This document shows positions 13,703 to 26,300 of a DNA stretch of 64,000 nt, in pieces. Each line of letters starts with the position of its first letter. Within the stretch, counting starts at the first letter, position 1. Source of the DNA: Armillaria gallica (lineage: Eukaryota; Basidiomycota; Agaricomycetes; Agaricales; Physalacriaceae); NCBI GenBank assembly GCA_037576215.1, contig JBANDB010000014.1:2480001-2544000 (forward strand), in the 5' to 3' direction. The notes beneath the pieces were generated by a model. The model was given only the letters and a program-made list of their open reading frames with translations, ran no database searches and was not told the DNA's origin. The translations under genes were made by a program, and so were the position numbers.

Positions 13703-15080
13703 ATGGTTCGACAATCTGATACTCTGCCTCAACTGGATGCGTATGTCCTTGATGCCGTCCGCCATTCACTGCGCAGCTCGACGCTCCCTCCCAAGGCTCT
13801 TCCTTTCCTCTCGGAGAAATCTCAACACGCCTATATTGAATGCTCTCTCTCTGCTAAAGACGCTAAGGAGGCGGGCGGCGACAATTTTCTGACCATGTAT
13901 CTTCACATGCTACTCCTCGAGATGCTTCCTGGGGATACTTCTCTGAGCGCGCGAGAGGTAATTGCTCCTATAGTCTTTGACTCTAGTCCTTCATTGAGCG
14001 TTCTCAGATGATTGTAGCGACACTTGGCCACAGCGATATCTTGGGCCTCGCCTTTGGCCATTTGATGAAGCCCTACGAGGAGCCAGCGTCCTCGGTTATC
14101 AACGAGACCCCGCCGTTGATTGGAGATTCGTTCACCAAGGCTATGAAACGTATGATTACCCAGTGTTCTCTGGACGACGAGAAAGGCGGTGAATGTCGAA
14201 TTGAACATATGAGGAAATGGACCGAAGACGTCTTCCGGCTTCCGGCAATGGAAGCAATTGCAGCCTATAACCGTCAGTGAGTACTTTATAATCTAAAATC
14301 CTCATCGGCCACTAATAGTTTCGTAGTAAATGTCTCAAGAAAATCTCCCAGAAAGAGATTAGCACCAAACATGACCATCCTATCCACCCTTCCCTCCCGA
14401 ATCGACCTCTCCCACTTTCGTTAACCAACAGCGTCAAGTTCTACCCGCGAGACACTTTGGCACTTTCTCAGAATGTCGTCAATAAGCAGATTCGTCGACG
14501 TGAGAGCTTGAACGCTCTTCGAGCCTCCCCAATGACAACGACGCCTAACAAGAGACATCTTTCTGACGTCAATAACGATCCGCACATCTCGAATAAGCGC
14601 CCTCGTAAAAAGCGGTCGTCCCTCCCGAGATGGAGAGACGACATGAAGGAAAACATGCCACCTGTGATGTCGCGTCGAACCTCACAGAGGCAGGATCTCG
14701 TCAAACGTGGCAGGTACACACCTGCTCTGGCACCTCCATTACCTGATACAGACGTCAAGCCAATAATCAAAGCAAATGGGCTACTATTACTACCCCGAAA
14801 TGCAAACGTTCTCTGTGTGTCTCTTTTATTTTCCCATTCCAAGAATTTATCTCATATCGTTCTACAGCTCTTTGACCGTTCCCTGCATACAACATATCTT
14901 CCCATACTTCAATGTCGTTATGAGCGTATATCCACGTATCAGTTAGTTAATCTTATGCCATATTGTCTCCGGCAAGATTTCCATTTGTACCATTTGTATT
15001 CATCATGTAAACACGTCCACATCATTTTAAGTACAGAAGAATCCAATATATCTGTTCCTTCATTTCCTTTGCAGTGTTGA
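13703..15080 (+). CDS. Unrecognised protein with basic, nuclear-localisation-like C-terminal part
   Basis: The start at 13703 gives MVRQSDTLPQLDAYVLDAVR. An intron ending at about 14007 joins SLSARE to MIVATLGHSDILGLAFGHLM; another at about 14277-14326 joins IAAYNR to CLKKISQKEIS. The first half is alpha-helical, with a faint RNase III-like feel (DNFLTMYLHMLLLEMLPGD) that I cannot establish. The second half is basic and disordered, with SNKRPRKKRSSLPRW resembling a nuclear localisation signal. The last 80 or so codons are AT-rich and may be 3' UTR. A 38-nt candidate intron (gtacac to tacag near 14713-14750) would move the stop to about 14875. The gene is likely; its end is uncertain. Confidence 0.55.
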
Positions 15081-15271
15081 TCGAACATACACCATGAACA
15101 ACTTCAAGTCGCGAACGCCGAGCGCCTGCCGTGCATCACATGATCGTGACCATGCCTTGTTTCGGTTGGATGCCACGTGAACTACAAGTTGTTCTCTTCC
15201 ACGACCGCGACGCGTTCGACTCGCAAGACTCTACATTTTTACGCCAGCATTTCCAAGTTAAGCTGACATCG

Positions 15272-17015
15272 ATGCTATCACTCGCGTTCTTTATTCTGTT
15301 GCTCCATCCCATTCTTCTGCTCGCCCAAAGCCAGAGTGTGCCGGTGCATCGCGGCCTTCTCAAAGTCGGCTTCACACTACCTCTTCAACGAACTTCTGTG
15401 GTTCAGCCATTCTCTGGTATCAAACCAGAAATTTTGGAATCACAGGCTCCCATTTCCAACGTTCAACGATAGTATGTAACAAATATCAAACTGCGCCTTC
15501 GCCATTGACCAATATCCTATAGCACCTATCTTGTCAAAATCCAGTACGTCAAGTGATCCAATTCTCATCTCATTGTAAAATTATGTGCTTCAGAGTTGGT
15601 GGGCAAGACTTCTGGGTGACGCTCGATACCGGATCTTCTGATTTGGTATGTTTCGTGCTTCTTTTCATTCCCATGTTTACGCCAAGGGACAGTGGATACT
15701 GTCGAACAATTGCTCATCTTCAGAAACCGACGGAGTCGCGAAGTACAGTCCTTCATCGACGAGTTCTTTGCTTTTAGATGTGCCGTTTGAGCTTGATTAT
15801 CTCCTTGGATCTGCCACTGGTTGCATTGCATTCGATGCCGTCTCTCTGGGACCTTATCAGCTATCTTCTCAAATCTTTGGTGAATAATGCGCATCCTTTT
15901 TCTGCTGACATCTGCTTATCCGAATTTAGGTTTAGCCAACCATACGAGTAACCTGGGTATCTCTGGCAACCATAATTCTGGCATTCTGGGCCTCGCTTTC
16001 CCTTCAGCCGCAAACATCGTAAATAGCACAGCAGTCTCTCCTTTGGCCAACATTTTCAACTATCTTCCTGATTCTATTCGATTTTTTGCACTGAAGCTGG
16101 GCCGGGAAGAAGGACATCTCGTTGACCCGACGTCGTCCTTCTCCGTCGGACAGCTTGACCCTGCTTTCGCGAAAGATTTTTCGAATTTTACATTCTACCC
16201 TGTCTCAAGCGCCGGAGCTGACGAGTATAACTATTGGAAACTACCACTTGTATCTCTCACGGTCAACTCCACTGATATCCCGCTGTCTCCTTCCTTAGTC
16301 CCAGGTTCTCGCCGTCCTGTCGCAGTTCTGGATACGGGAACTACGCTCATATTGGGACCTATCGTCGATGTGGAAACCTTTTGGAACACGGTTAACTCGG
16401 ATGGCAATATCGCTAGGAAGAATCCTGTAACAGATTTATGGGAAGTTAGATGCGAGAAAGCTATAGTTGCTAGTTTTGTCTTCGGTGAAGGAGCTTACAG
16501 AAAGGCATTTGTTTTGCATCCAGAGGATGTTAACTGGGCAGTGAATGGTTCTGACGGAGATTGGTGTATGGGCGGTATACAGGGCAACAGTGGAGTAGGA
16601 TCGCTCTTCCTCTATATTGATCATCTTAAAACCTATGTTTAGGTCAACTCTGGAGATTGGCTTTTAGGTGACGTTTTTTTGAGGGTAAGCCTGAGTATGT
16701 GTAGGGAAATAGTTTTAACGCTACTTCTAGAACGTTTACGTCTCACACCACGGCAAAAATACTACCCACGATCCTGTAATCGGACTCGCAAGTACGACGG
16801 ATGTCTCTACCGCTCTGCAAGAATTTCGCCAAGGACGCGGGCCTGACATGACACCATCCATGTCGATACAAATTCGTGGACGAGTGCAGCATTCGGACCC
16901 TTTCCGTGCAACTATTGTATATTCTGTCTCCTCAGCGTGCGGTTTCCTAGGAGGCATGGTGTTAACAGTCTTATTTCGGCTTCAGCACCATAAAGTTACC
17001 AGAAAATATAGCTGA
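15272..17015 (+). CDS. Pepsin-like aspartic protease (family A1) with signal peptide and C-terminal membrane segment
   Basis: This is a secretory-pathway aspartic endopeptidase. The start at 15272 gives a clear signal peptide (MLSLAFFILLLHPILLLAQS). The first active-site loop is FWVTLDTGSSDL, followed after an intron by WILSNNCSSS. The second catalytic loop is AVLDTGTTLILGP, and GDWLLGDVFLR is the usual A1 C-terminal motif. At least six short introns interrupt it, the last before NVYVSHHGKN. A final hydrophobic stretch (ATIVYSVSSACGFLGGMVLT) followed by a basic tail suggests a single-pass type I anchor, so it probably acts at the membrane or cell wall. Several N-x-S/T sites are present. It ends 57 bp from the convergent gene at 17072. 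Both catalytic aspartates are present. Confidence 0.88.
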
Positions 17016-17071
17016 GGTTACAGGCATATATACGGAATGATGATTGTATCAAATTCTGGTTGGTGTCCACT

Positions 17072-17665
17072 TCAATGAAGCACATAAGATCGACGTCGGC
17101 GAGAGGGAAGGGAGCGACGCCACCAATGAGGATGGAAATACGCAGTCGATACAACGATGAAGGCAAAAGCGATTCCCGCCGCCGTTCCTACAATTGGTGC
17201 AATAATTTTGACGAGACTAGATGGATCTGTCTCCAAGGTTGGAACAGCAGTAGCAAAGAAAGAAGGGACCGAGCCATCTGCGATACATGCCCAATCGGAA
17301 CCACCGTCTACGAAAAATGCAGAGGAGTTGACTACGGCTGTGGTGGTAGACAGGGATGCTTGCAAGACGTACCACCCTTCCGGGACCGTGACGGGATTCC
17401 AGGAGAAAGAGTGGATGGACATGGATATGGTGGCTAATTTCGAGATACGGTCACTGCTCGCAACCGTCAACGACATGGATCCCAAGTCTGTCGAAGTGCT
17501 CCATTCAAATGTGGTCTCGCTGCACACTGTCGTGTTCGCGGGATTTTTGAATATAAGGGGGATGATATCGTCATCTTCTCTGCTTCTATGACTGCCTTCC
17601 TTGCACCATGATACGCTACTGTGAAAGCCAGCCAAACATATGGCCCAAAGTAACAGATTTCGCAT
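17072..17665 (-). CDS. Single-exon secretory-pathway membrane protein, Ser/Thr-rich ectodomain
   Basis: A 197-residue intronless frame with a signal peptide (MRNLLLWAICLAGFHSSVSW), an ectodomain of about 120 residues (IPLIFKNPANTTVCSETTFE, FEWSTSTDLGSMSLTVASS, FSWNPVTVPEGWYVLQASL), one transmembrane helix (KIIAPIVGTAAGIAFAFIVV) and a short basic cytosolic tail (RRSLPSRRRRS). The ectodomain has the beta-rich look of fungal Kre9/Knh1-like Ser-Thr membrane-anchored proteins, but this is resemblance only. Two ectodomain cysteines (NTTVC and DWACIA) could pair. It converges with the membrane-anchored protease at 15272-17015. Role unknown; cell-surface location inferred. Confidence 0.65.
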   Translation of the reverse strand: MRNLLLWAICLAGFHSSVSWCKEGSHRSREDDDIIPLIFKNPANTTVCSETTFEWSTSTDLGSMSLTVASSDRISKLATISMSIHSFSWNPVTVPEGWYVLQASLSTTTAVVNSSAFFVDGGSDWACIADGSVPSFFATAVPTLETDPSSLVKIIAPIVGTAAGIAFAFIVVSTAYFHPHWWRRSLPSRRRRSYVLH

Positions 17666-18244
17666 GATCTACACAACGTCCGAGTCAGTGCAAGGGTTAG
17701 TAAAGAATTGGCCACTTCAATTGACAACCTACAAAGTCGGTTAACGTCGTGGATGGAGCCAATCTGTAGTGGGTACATAGCGACTTTTGAATTGGGCACG
17801 CGAGCTTGACCGCAGGCTTAGGATGAGAAAAGTGACCTTTACTTGCAAGTTACCACTGACCAGGACAAAGGTTCTTCTACGGTAGGTTACCAGCCGGTCT
17901 TCCGGTTCGATCTACCAACTACTCGCACTCACCGCTGCTCTGGATTTCTTACTCACTGGTCATGTATTCATATGCGGCCCGGCCCAGGACAGCGGCGTCA
18001 GGCTAAAAAAAGACATTTACTATAATAGAGCAGCTGCTCCCGTAAGACATTGCTACAGATTCAGAAGTCAGACTTCGTTCTGATATTTGACTACGACCAG
18101 GTTCGCAAGCGAATCAGGACATTCTGCTTACCGCGTACCGTCGGCGGAATCGGCCACGTGCGTAGAATGGAAGACGATTAAAGCTTCTATTTGGCTTTGC
18201 ATTACTCACGGTAATATTCAATATCGGACTATTCTCTTCCGTCC
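17666..18244. other. Intergenic region upstream of the FMO gene
   Basis: About 580 bases between divergent genes, presumably holding both promoters. No convincing gene, repeat or RNA gene was recognised. Confidence 0.45.
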
Positions 18245-20708
18245 ATGTCTCTGAAGGTCATTATCATCGGTGCAGGTCCTGCAGGCCTCGTTACATGCAA
18301 GTCTTTGTTGGAAAATGCCTCTGAAGAATATCCTTTCGACCCTATCGTGCTTGAGCAAGAAGATGACATTGGTGGTACTTTTAGGTACCGATCCTATGAA
18401 GTGAGGCTTTTCTCCGCAGTCGGAAACCTTGACATCGTACCTGATCAGCACGTAGAATTCACATCTCGTCTCCTCAAAGCAACTGACATGCTTCTCCGAC
18501 TTTCGTCTCCCAATGTCCCACCCAGATCACATGAGTTTAGAGGTGTGCTGTTTTTATTGCTTGAGATCGTGCGAGTAATGCTGATATATCTCTTTCAGAG
18601 TTATCTAGACTATCTCAGGGCTTATTCACGGCATTTTCAACTGACTGAAAGAATCAAACTCAACTGCAAGGTCGTCAATGTCAGCCGCGACCATGTCACT
18701 GGCGAACACCTTGTTTCATTTGTGATGCGAAGCTTGGAAAATCCTCGTGAATGGGACCAGCGTCAGTCATGCCTTTGTGACGTCGGCGTCGAGAATGACG
18801 TATTTCTCAGTTGTGATCACCCTCAGAGCACGATATCTAGCTGTCTGCACGGGACTCCACGTACTCCCCCAATTTCCCAAAATCGAGGGCATTGAGCATG
18901 TTGAGAACCAGTCAATCAAACAAGGTTCGGGAAAGTCGGTGTTTCACTCCCACGAATATAAACATCGATCCCAACTTGCGGATAAGCGTGTGATGATCCT
19001 TGGAACTGGCGGTGAGCACACGCTAGTGTAGCCTTTTACGGAAGTACCATCTCAGCTACCCTTTAGAGACGGGTACGGACCTCGCATATGAAGCAGCAAA
19101 GGCAGGGGCCAAGGAAGTGGTACTGTGTACACGAGGAGGGTGAGTACCTCCGGTATACGTTTGCCTTGCATAACCGCTGATAATGATGCTGCAATCAGGT
19201 TTTTATCCATGCCTCACGAGTTGGTCAGCGCTTCAGTTATAAATTCGCGGGACTTGTGAGTTAATTGATCCCCACAGAACCATTTCGAAATTTTTGGGCT
19301 GAAATCCGATGCCGAAAAGAAAGTGCCCTTAGACTGCCTCATTACTAATCTCGCTGAAACTGCTTATGTTGTAAGTGAAATAGCGAACGTTCCTTAGCCC
19401 GCCTTGAGATTGGTATAATTTATAGCATCCCTGGATAGAACGCTCGCATATTCGATGGTTGTGAGTGAAATTCCTTGTCAGTAATGGAGAACAGCGTGCC
19501 GAATTTCCTAGCATATCGGACTTTGTCATCAAACGCGTCTTGTGGTTCCTCACGGGTACCCAGGCTGGCTGTAATCAATGGGTATGTTGGGACACCTAGT
19601 TGTTCGGCACCATGAAGACGCGAGTTAAATGAATGCTTTCCTAGGTGGGGCAATTAGAACCGCATAGGCTTGGACGTGCCTATGTATTTCTGAACAAGGT
19701 GTGTCTTCCAACAAATACAACTCACCTGTGCCTTAGTGTCTGTGTTTTCTCCAGTCGCACAAAGCCATGCCGTATCTGAATCGACCGTTTCGAGACCGAA
19801 ATGCGTTCCTCGACCGTATTGCTCGATATATCGATCCACCCGAGGACTCGCCTCCGCAAACTGATTTCATTGTTGACTTGGCGCCATTTCCCTCTCATTT
19901 TCTTCCCAATGGTCAAGCCATCTTCCCTCTTCTCCCGAAACGGAAAGATTCTCTTCGAATGATGGGACGGGACGTTCGCCCCGAAGTGGTAATATACGCA
20001 ACAGGTTATACGCAGGAATTTGCTTTCTTCGACAAGGATAGTGGATACGCCACACCTGAAGAAGCAAACATTCGAAACATTGCCCGTGAAGGAGATGAAA
20101 GCGTCGGTTTCATCGGGTTTGTCAGACCTGGTGTCGGTAAGCACAAAATTGTCCGTAAATTGTAAGGGGACAGATGTTCCTGACATTTGTGACTTCCCAG
20201 GAGCAATACCGCCTCTTGCGGAAATGCAGACCTTCTTCTGGATATCACTTATCAAAGGTCAGGTGCGGAAGCCTCTGCCCCCACCGCACTACCACCTGCT
20301 TGTTCAAGATACTGAGCGTATCAAATATGGTGTCGATCATTCCACGTATATGAGTACCCTTGCGAAAGACATCGGCGCGGCCCCAGGCCTTTGGCAACTT
20401 TGGCGATTATACGGTACACATGTCTTGGCGTGCTATTGGTGAGTGCTAGTATGTCAAAAGTTACTCTGTGCTGACAATCTCGGAGCTTCGGTGCCGCATT
20501 CACCACATTCTATCGCTTGGTAGGCCCGTACAAATCTGCTTCGGCGCCGGAGGTGATACGAACGGAGATCTGGGATACGATCACTCGGCGCGGTGTTCTT
20601 GGGAACGTGATTATGGGGGTTATACCCATGGCATTCTACTTGACGCTCAATACTTTCGCTTTTGGGGCAGGGCTGGTGTATTCATTTTTTGGAGGACGCA
20701 TCGAATAA
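18245..20708 (+). CDS. Flavin-containing monooxygenase (FMO-like), multi-exon, C-terminal hydrophobic tail
   Basis: An FAD/NADPH monooxygenase oxygenating a soft nucleophile such as N or S; substrate unknown. The start at 18245 gives MSLKVIIIGAGPAGLVTCKS with the FAD-binding GxGxxG, then LEQEDDIGGTFRYRSYE. After an intron come HLVSSKQLTCFSDFRLP and YLDYLRAYSRHFQL. The FMO fingerprint region reads VFHSHEYKHRSQLADKRV. The NADPH-site glycines are split by an intron (MILGTG then ETGTDLAYEAAKAGAKEVV). The C-terminal EVVIYATGYTQEF matches the conserved ATGY motif. The end has hydrophobic helices (GVIPMAFYLTLNTFAFGAG), suggesting ER attachment as in microsomal FMOs. About ten short introns can be bridged in frame. 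One join near 19449 uses a gttgtg donor and is the least certain. Confidence 0.88.
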
Positions 20709-21002
20709 ATGTATTAGATCTCTCATTCTTCTCGCTTTGTACAGATAGCATGACAAGTCTGGCTTAACAACAGTTCCGCTCCTGAGATTGAATGAATTCA
20801 TAGGTGAAAGCCAAAAGTATTACTGCTACAAACTACGTACCCACGTAATTATTTGGAAACTGGACATCAAGGACATGAAATATTACAGGGGCAAGGTAGG
20901 AAAGAAACGAAATCGTAGCTTCTCAGTTTCAGCGTGATACTAGATACCCTTTCGTCAATGAACCATGAACAACACTTCCTTCTTTCGACAACCCCGACCC
21001 GC

Positions 21003-21733
21003 TTAAGGCACCTCGGTCAAACCGGCCTCAGCAGCTTTCGACATCACTGGAGGGGGTTCGACGCGGCTGACAGCGGCAAAGGACACGATGGACGCAATAC
21101 CACTGAAGAGGAATCCAATCCAGGGAATAACTCCGAACCACAAGACTAGAAAAGACGGATCAGCATATATCTAAGGCCTGAGGGAAATGAGAACTTACTG
21201 AAGTTAATATGTCGGTAAAGAGGGTCAACCCCGAGGGAAGCAGCAGCTTGAAGGAGAGTTGCTGCCGGGACGGCTTCACCATCCGCAGTGGTTCCCGAAA
21301 CCAACACACCCTTCCTTCGTACTGCATCAGAGACGGGGATCTGGCAGGCGAAGAGAGCGACGGTGATGAAGGCGTAAAGGAAACCTTGCACCTTCAAAGC
21401 CGTTTTGGTCGAGGCGGCTGAGACGAAGAGACCGATAAGGGTGAAGATGGAAAATACGCAGAGGATGACACAGAAAGTTTCGGACGCAATGGCGGGATGG
21501 ACGACACCTAAATACAAGATGTCAGAAAGTGTTCGACCTGAGTAAGAGAGGGACGTACTGTTGGTAACGAGTCGGAGGGTTATCCCGAGAGGCGCAACCG
21601 ACCTTCGCAGGAAAGACTTGAGTCGGTTCTGCTTGATCACAGTGTTCAACCCAATAGATAGACTGATAGCACCCCATGCGAATGCCATGAAGTACGTAGC
21701 AAGCCGTACGGCGAAGAGAGGTGCGCGAGCCAT
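21003..21733 (-). CDS. Four-helix integral membrane protein, unrecognised family
   Basis: The start at 21733 gives MARAPLFAVRLATYFMAFAW; longer upstream frames lack support. Introns at about 21509-21559 (gtacgt to tttag) and about 21147-21199 (gtaagt to tctag) join LRLVTNS to VVHPAIASETFCV and then to LWFGVIPWIGFLFSGIASI. Four hydrophobic segments are visible: the N-terminal one, CVILCVFSIFTLIGLFVSA, GFLYAFITVALFACQIPV, and the last one before VSFAAVSRVEPPPVMSK. Total length is about 210 residues, with a short cytosolic tail. The layout resembles small fungal tetraspan (MARVEL-like) proteins, but no diagnostic motif was found. Function unknown. Confidence 0.7.
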
Positions 21734-22532
21734 TAGTAGAAGGCTTGATGTAGCAGCAGGGAAAAGCTTTGCGAAGAGAGTCGGGGACTGAGCAAAAAGA
21801 GTAGGCAATTTAGACTTTATATATAATTTCGGGTAGGATCCTTGAAACGGTAAAAGAAGCAATAAAGAGTGATCTGGAAGACAGCCAGAAGAGGTCTAGA
21901 GAATACGGAAAGCTTCGGGGAAATCAAGATGAACGCTCATTCCACAGGTCGGGTAAAATTCATTCCCCAGTTAAGGAATAAAGGGGACACCTGAACAGTC
22001 CCGTCTTCTACAGGAGGCGAGTTGGAGAAGCGCGCTTAATTTGGGGGTGAAATATCGTAAGTCTGCAGGCCGTTGCTAGCAAGAATCGGGGAACCGTGTC
22101 GACGACGTGACAAGTACTGACAGATTAAAGCGATCGTGACGGAAGGTGCCGATCCCAGTGATAATTTTAGCGAGATGCGGATACGGGGTAACTCGTCAAG
22201 TTCGTTTCGACTGGTCTGGAGGAGGTCCAGATTCCCGAGAATGCGAGTGGCGCCACGATGCGTTAATTGTAAAACCGCAAGGCAATATATTATATTACTC
22301 TTTTTGTCCTCCGAGGGTTTAGTCTAGTCTTGGAATCGGTCATTTCCCCGGAACCGGGGGGATCTTAAATCGTATTCAACGTAGTCAATTTTACGAGGCC
22401 GGTTTCAATCGGAGAGAGCAGTTTCAGCAAAACAAGACTACACACCTGGGAAATTTGTTCTTGTATTTCTCGGGACCTTTATTCCCAAGAAATCGCCGAC
22501 ACATGGGTCGACTTACGCCACATATGAAAACT
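21734..22532. other. Intergenic region, no gene recognised
   Basis: About 800 bases upstream of the tetraspan gene. Short frames on both strands show no recognisable product. AT-rich patches near 22285-22300 look like spacer DNA. Confidence 0.4.
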
Positions 22533-22763
22533 TTAAAAGGTCGAAGTTACGGTCAAGATGATCGCTGGTCGATGAGTCATCAATGATCGATGACCAACCA
22601 TCGGATCGGATTCCGAATATTTCCACCTTTTCGTCGGAGCCTTCTGCAGTTTCTCATCTGCAAATTTGATTCTCTTGGCGTTGACGGCGTGTAGGCTTCG
22701 TTCTGCTCGACGCTTCGCTACTGTACCTTTTCGAGCGACATCCGGGTTGGCGTTGAACGACAT
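22533..22763 (-). CDS. Possible small basic protein (76 residues)
   Basis: An ATG-initiated frame with Lys/Arg-rich composition (MSFNANPDVARKGTVAKRR, then FADEKLQKAPTKRWKYSES). The first 45 residues look like a basic helical or disordered nuclear peptide; the end is less protein-like, so the true stop may follow an unseen intron. No homologue is recognised. Given only as a candidate. Confidence 0.25.
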   Translation of the reverse strand: MSFNANPDVARKGTVAKRRAERSLHAVNAKRIKFADEKLQKAPTKRWKYSESDPMVGHRSLMTHRPAIILTVTSTF

Positions 22764-23312
22764 GCAGCGGCAGGTTTAGACTGACTTTGGTCGTTGGAAA
22801 TGGCTGGTACGAGGGCAGCGCACTCGTGAGCTCATTAGTTTGGATGGGGATTTACGTTGGGTTCTCTCTCTACTCTGGTACGCCAATTATTTGTTCTTTC
22901 AGACGTGGTGTTTGAGTTCCAGTGCATCATGCTCGGTAAATATCTTCATTGCCGCGGCAATCGCTGTCTGCCAGTTGCCCTACCGTCCGTCTTTTCGATT
23001 AAAGGTTCTGCGAAATTCATGGTTGCAATCTATGCCTCATGATGTTGCCGGCGACGTATACGGTGTACACTCACAATGTATCTCCGTCGCGCCGCCTGTC
23101 AAAAAAAAATGGAGCGCAGCATCCGTCATAGATGCCTATTACCTTTCTTTTCGTTTACAATACAATTGTCGTTGTGTAACAAACTCTGTAGCCGTGTATT
23201 GAACGTGTTTTGAGTCCCAAAGTTGTGCGATCTCATAGGCCGTACTTCTCTACTTGTGACCACCACGTTCTAGCTGCAGTGACCTGCTCATCGAATGCCG
23301 TGAACAGAAACG
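22764..23312. other. Intergenic region upstream of PAN2
   Basis: About 550 bases. It should hold the PAN2 promoter. A plus-strand frame at 22840-23202 begins with TTG and has no recognisable product, so I do not call it. Confidence 0.4.
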
Positions 23313-26300
23313 ATGGCGTCTTATCGTCCTATCACTCCCATTTCTACTACATTTCCTCAACCAGTAACAGCCTTATCCTTTGACCCCGTCTCTGATATCC
23401 TATGGGCTGGGTCACAGAGCGGCATTGTTACGGCGTATGTCAGTGAGGGCATGAGCGGTGTCTCTTTTCGCGTTTCGGATCTGCCCGTTCTCAAGGTTGT
23501 CGCCGGAGAAAGCTACGTGCGCGCTGCGGGAAGCAGAGGTCTTGGTTTTGGAGCATGGGGAAAAGGCGGAGTGAACAAATGGCATTATCGGTACGAACAT
23601 TACCGTCTCCAACAAACTACGGAACTGAAAGAGATCTAGGTCGTCTACGCCCGTCTTAACCTTCTCGACGTCAACGAATTCGTCCAATGTCATTGGAGTG
23701 TCTGTTGTCGGTCCCGAGCTGTTGTTACTCAACCCTCCAACCGGTACTGTCGTCCGGCAAACGCAAACACCTTCATTGATTACGCACCTTGAGTTCTCTC
23801 ATTCAAGTCTCATATCTGGTGCTGTCGATGGTTTCGTGAGGACCCACGATCCTCGGACCGGCATCGCCAGGTCTGGCGGTTCAGAACATATGGTGAGGGC
23901 TCATCCGAGTGGTATCCAAGGCTTGCAAACTTCGGGAAACTTCATCTTCACAATCGGACTGCAAACACGGTTCGTGTATTGATCTATTACTTGATAGATT
24001 TTGATGAGCGTGTGCCAGGCAAGGTCGCCCGTTCCCTGACCAGCTTGTGAAAGTGTACGATTTGAGGACGATGCGCGCGCTGCCACCGTTCCCATTCTCC
24101 GCCGGACCGACGTTCCTGAATCTTGTTCCCCGGCGTTCCTCAAGCAGTATTGCGATCACCTCCAATCAAGGCTCAGTCAGCGTTGTCGATGTCGCGAATC
24201 TGAGTGCTACGCCTGAATTCTACCAGGTATTGTTATTTGCCCCAATCTAAGTTATCGGCTAAGAGGTCGTTCAGATTGATACAGCTTCATACCTGACGTC
24301 GGTTGCTCTGTCTCCCACCGGTGCATATATGGCCTTCGGGGATGCCGATGGACTGATACATCTGTCTACACAAGTCGATGAAGGGGGTCTAGTTCCTTTC
24401 AACGGATTTGAAGGGCAGCCTGTGGAATGGGCGAGCGCTCCTGCCCCGCTACCGAATATTGAGTGGTCTGATTCAACGTAGGGATTCATCTGTCGCAAAC
24501 TCAAGCACACTCATACCATCCTCTATAGCCCACTGAACTCCATCGGCATGCCTTACTACAACTCACCGTTACTATCGTCTTGGAGCCCGCAATTTATGAC
24601 ATCCAGTCTACATTACCCTCCGCCCCCCAAGATACCTCTTCAGATTTTGAACTCAGTAAAGACCAACGACAATATTGCTTACGCTGCTCTACCAAAAGAA
24701 TTGCGTGGACGCCGGAACGTAATTTCTGTGGCTCCACGGAAGCAGAGCGCAAGGTTCCGTAGTGGAAAAACACATTCCGTTGATGTGTGTATTATATCGC
24801 TTCGCACTACCCTGCTGATCGCTGTGTTTTGCAGGAACCCGATACTCCCTTGTTTGGCACTAGTGGTGATGAGATTCCGAGTATGTACCGTCATGTCGAG
24901 ATCGAGTACTCCAAATTTGGTGTGGAAGACTTTGATTTCGGGTAAGTAAGAGTATTGCTCGTCCACAACCGTCTGACAACAAAATACAGATTTTATAACA
25001 AGACTGAGTATAGTGGACTTGAAACGCACATCCTGAACTCGTACACCAACCCTATGCTACAAGCCATGCACTACATCCGACCCATTCGCCGTTTAGCCAA
25101 ATCTCACATTTCTACTGACTGTAACAGAGAGCACTGTCTTCTCTGTGAACTCGGTTTCGTTGTTCGTATGCTAGAAGACGCTCGAGGCACAAACTGTCAA
25201 TCAAGCAACTTCTGCAAGACCGTTGGCGTCTTGGCACAGAGTACGCTCTATGAATATGTGTTGTTCACGACCAACTGATCGTAAAATGACAGCATCAAAC
25301 GCCATTGACTTGATCGACTACGGGCGGGAGTCTAATGAGGTGGATCATGGCCACATGATCCAGTCGTTCCACCGTTTTCTCGTCGACCATCTGAGCTCTG
25401 AAGGCAATGCATTCCCTCGAAACCCTGTCCTCGTCAAGCGACCTTCTTTTATTCCCGATTCTTACAATCCTGCGGCCGCTCCAATTACTCAGCTCATGGG
25501 AATTGACGCTCGGAATGTCATCACCTGCATGAATTGTAAAGTCGTACGGACCAAAGAGAACGTAACACATATAGTCGACCTTATCTACCCGCGCAAGGTA
25601 CTTAACCCCCTTCTCCTATGTGACACTGGCCCTCATTTATTATTAGGTTGCATCTAATGAGGTCCAACCGGCAAACGATTTCACTAACATCTTACGGGAT
25701 TCATTACTACGGCAAATGACTCACAAGGCTACTTGCCAGACGTGCAAGCAATTTTCGACGTTCTCTTCGCGGAGGTCTATAGCATCTGCAGACCTCCCAG
25801 CCATTCTGGCAGTTAATGCATGCGTGAATAGTGAGGACAACTTGAAGATCTGGATGGATCGACGGAACCAGACCTTCCTACAGTCACGCGTGGAACTCCA
25901 GGGACAAGTGGAAGGTGTAGACGATCCAGAAAAAATCGTGTATGTATTACGGGTGCGTTTTGTTTAGTAAATGTCCGTATTCGTTACCGATATCCCGTTT
26001 CAGGCAATTATTGCTCAAGTTGTTACGGAAGACGAGCACTCGCATTTGGTTGCGCTTGTCAAGGGTTGTGTTCACGTCCTCCCGCACGAGCACCTTCTAA
26101 CTTCTCCCTAGTGCCCGAGGCGGAACAGGGTCTAGACAGTCCCTGGTATTTGTTCAACGACTTTGTCGTCCGTAATGTCTCCGAGGAAGAAGCCCTTAGT
26201 TTCCCCAACAAATGGAAGGTTCGTAATTCAGCACCTCGCGGGTCTGAGTATTCTCACCTACAGTCTATTTGATTTGTAGTTGCCTGCCGTCCTTCATTTT

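Noticed and set aside
19440..19520. A 21-base intron in the FMO gene
   Set aside because: Using a gttgtg donor and the TTCCTAG acceptor gives an ordinary intron of about 53 nt with the correct family frame (SDFVIKRVLWF).
22840..23202. Plus-strand frame of 120 residues with hydrophobic start
   Set aside because: Begins with TTG, composition is not protein-like beyond the first third, and it overlaps the likely PAN2 promoter.
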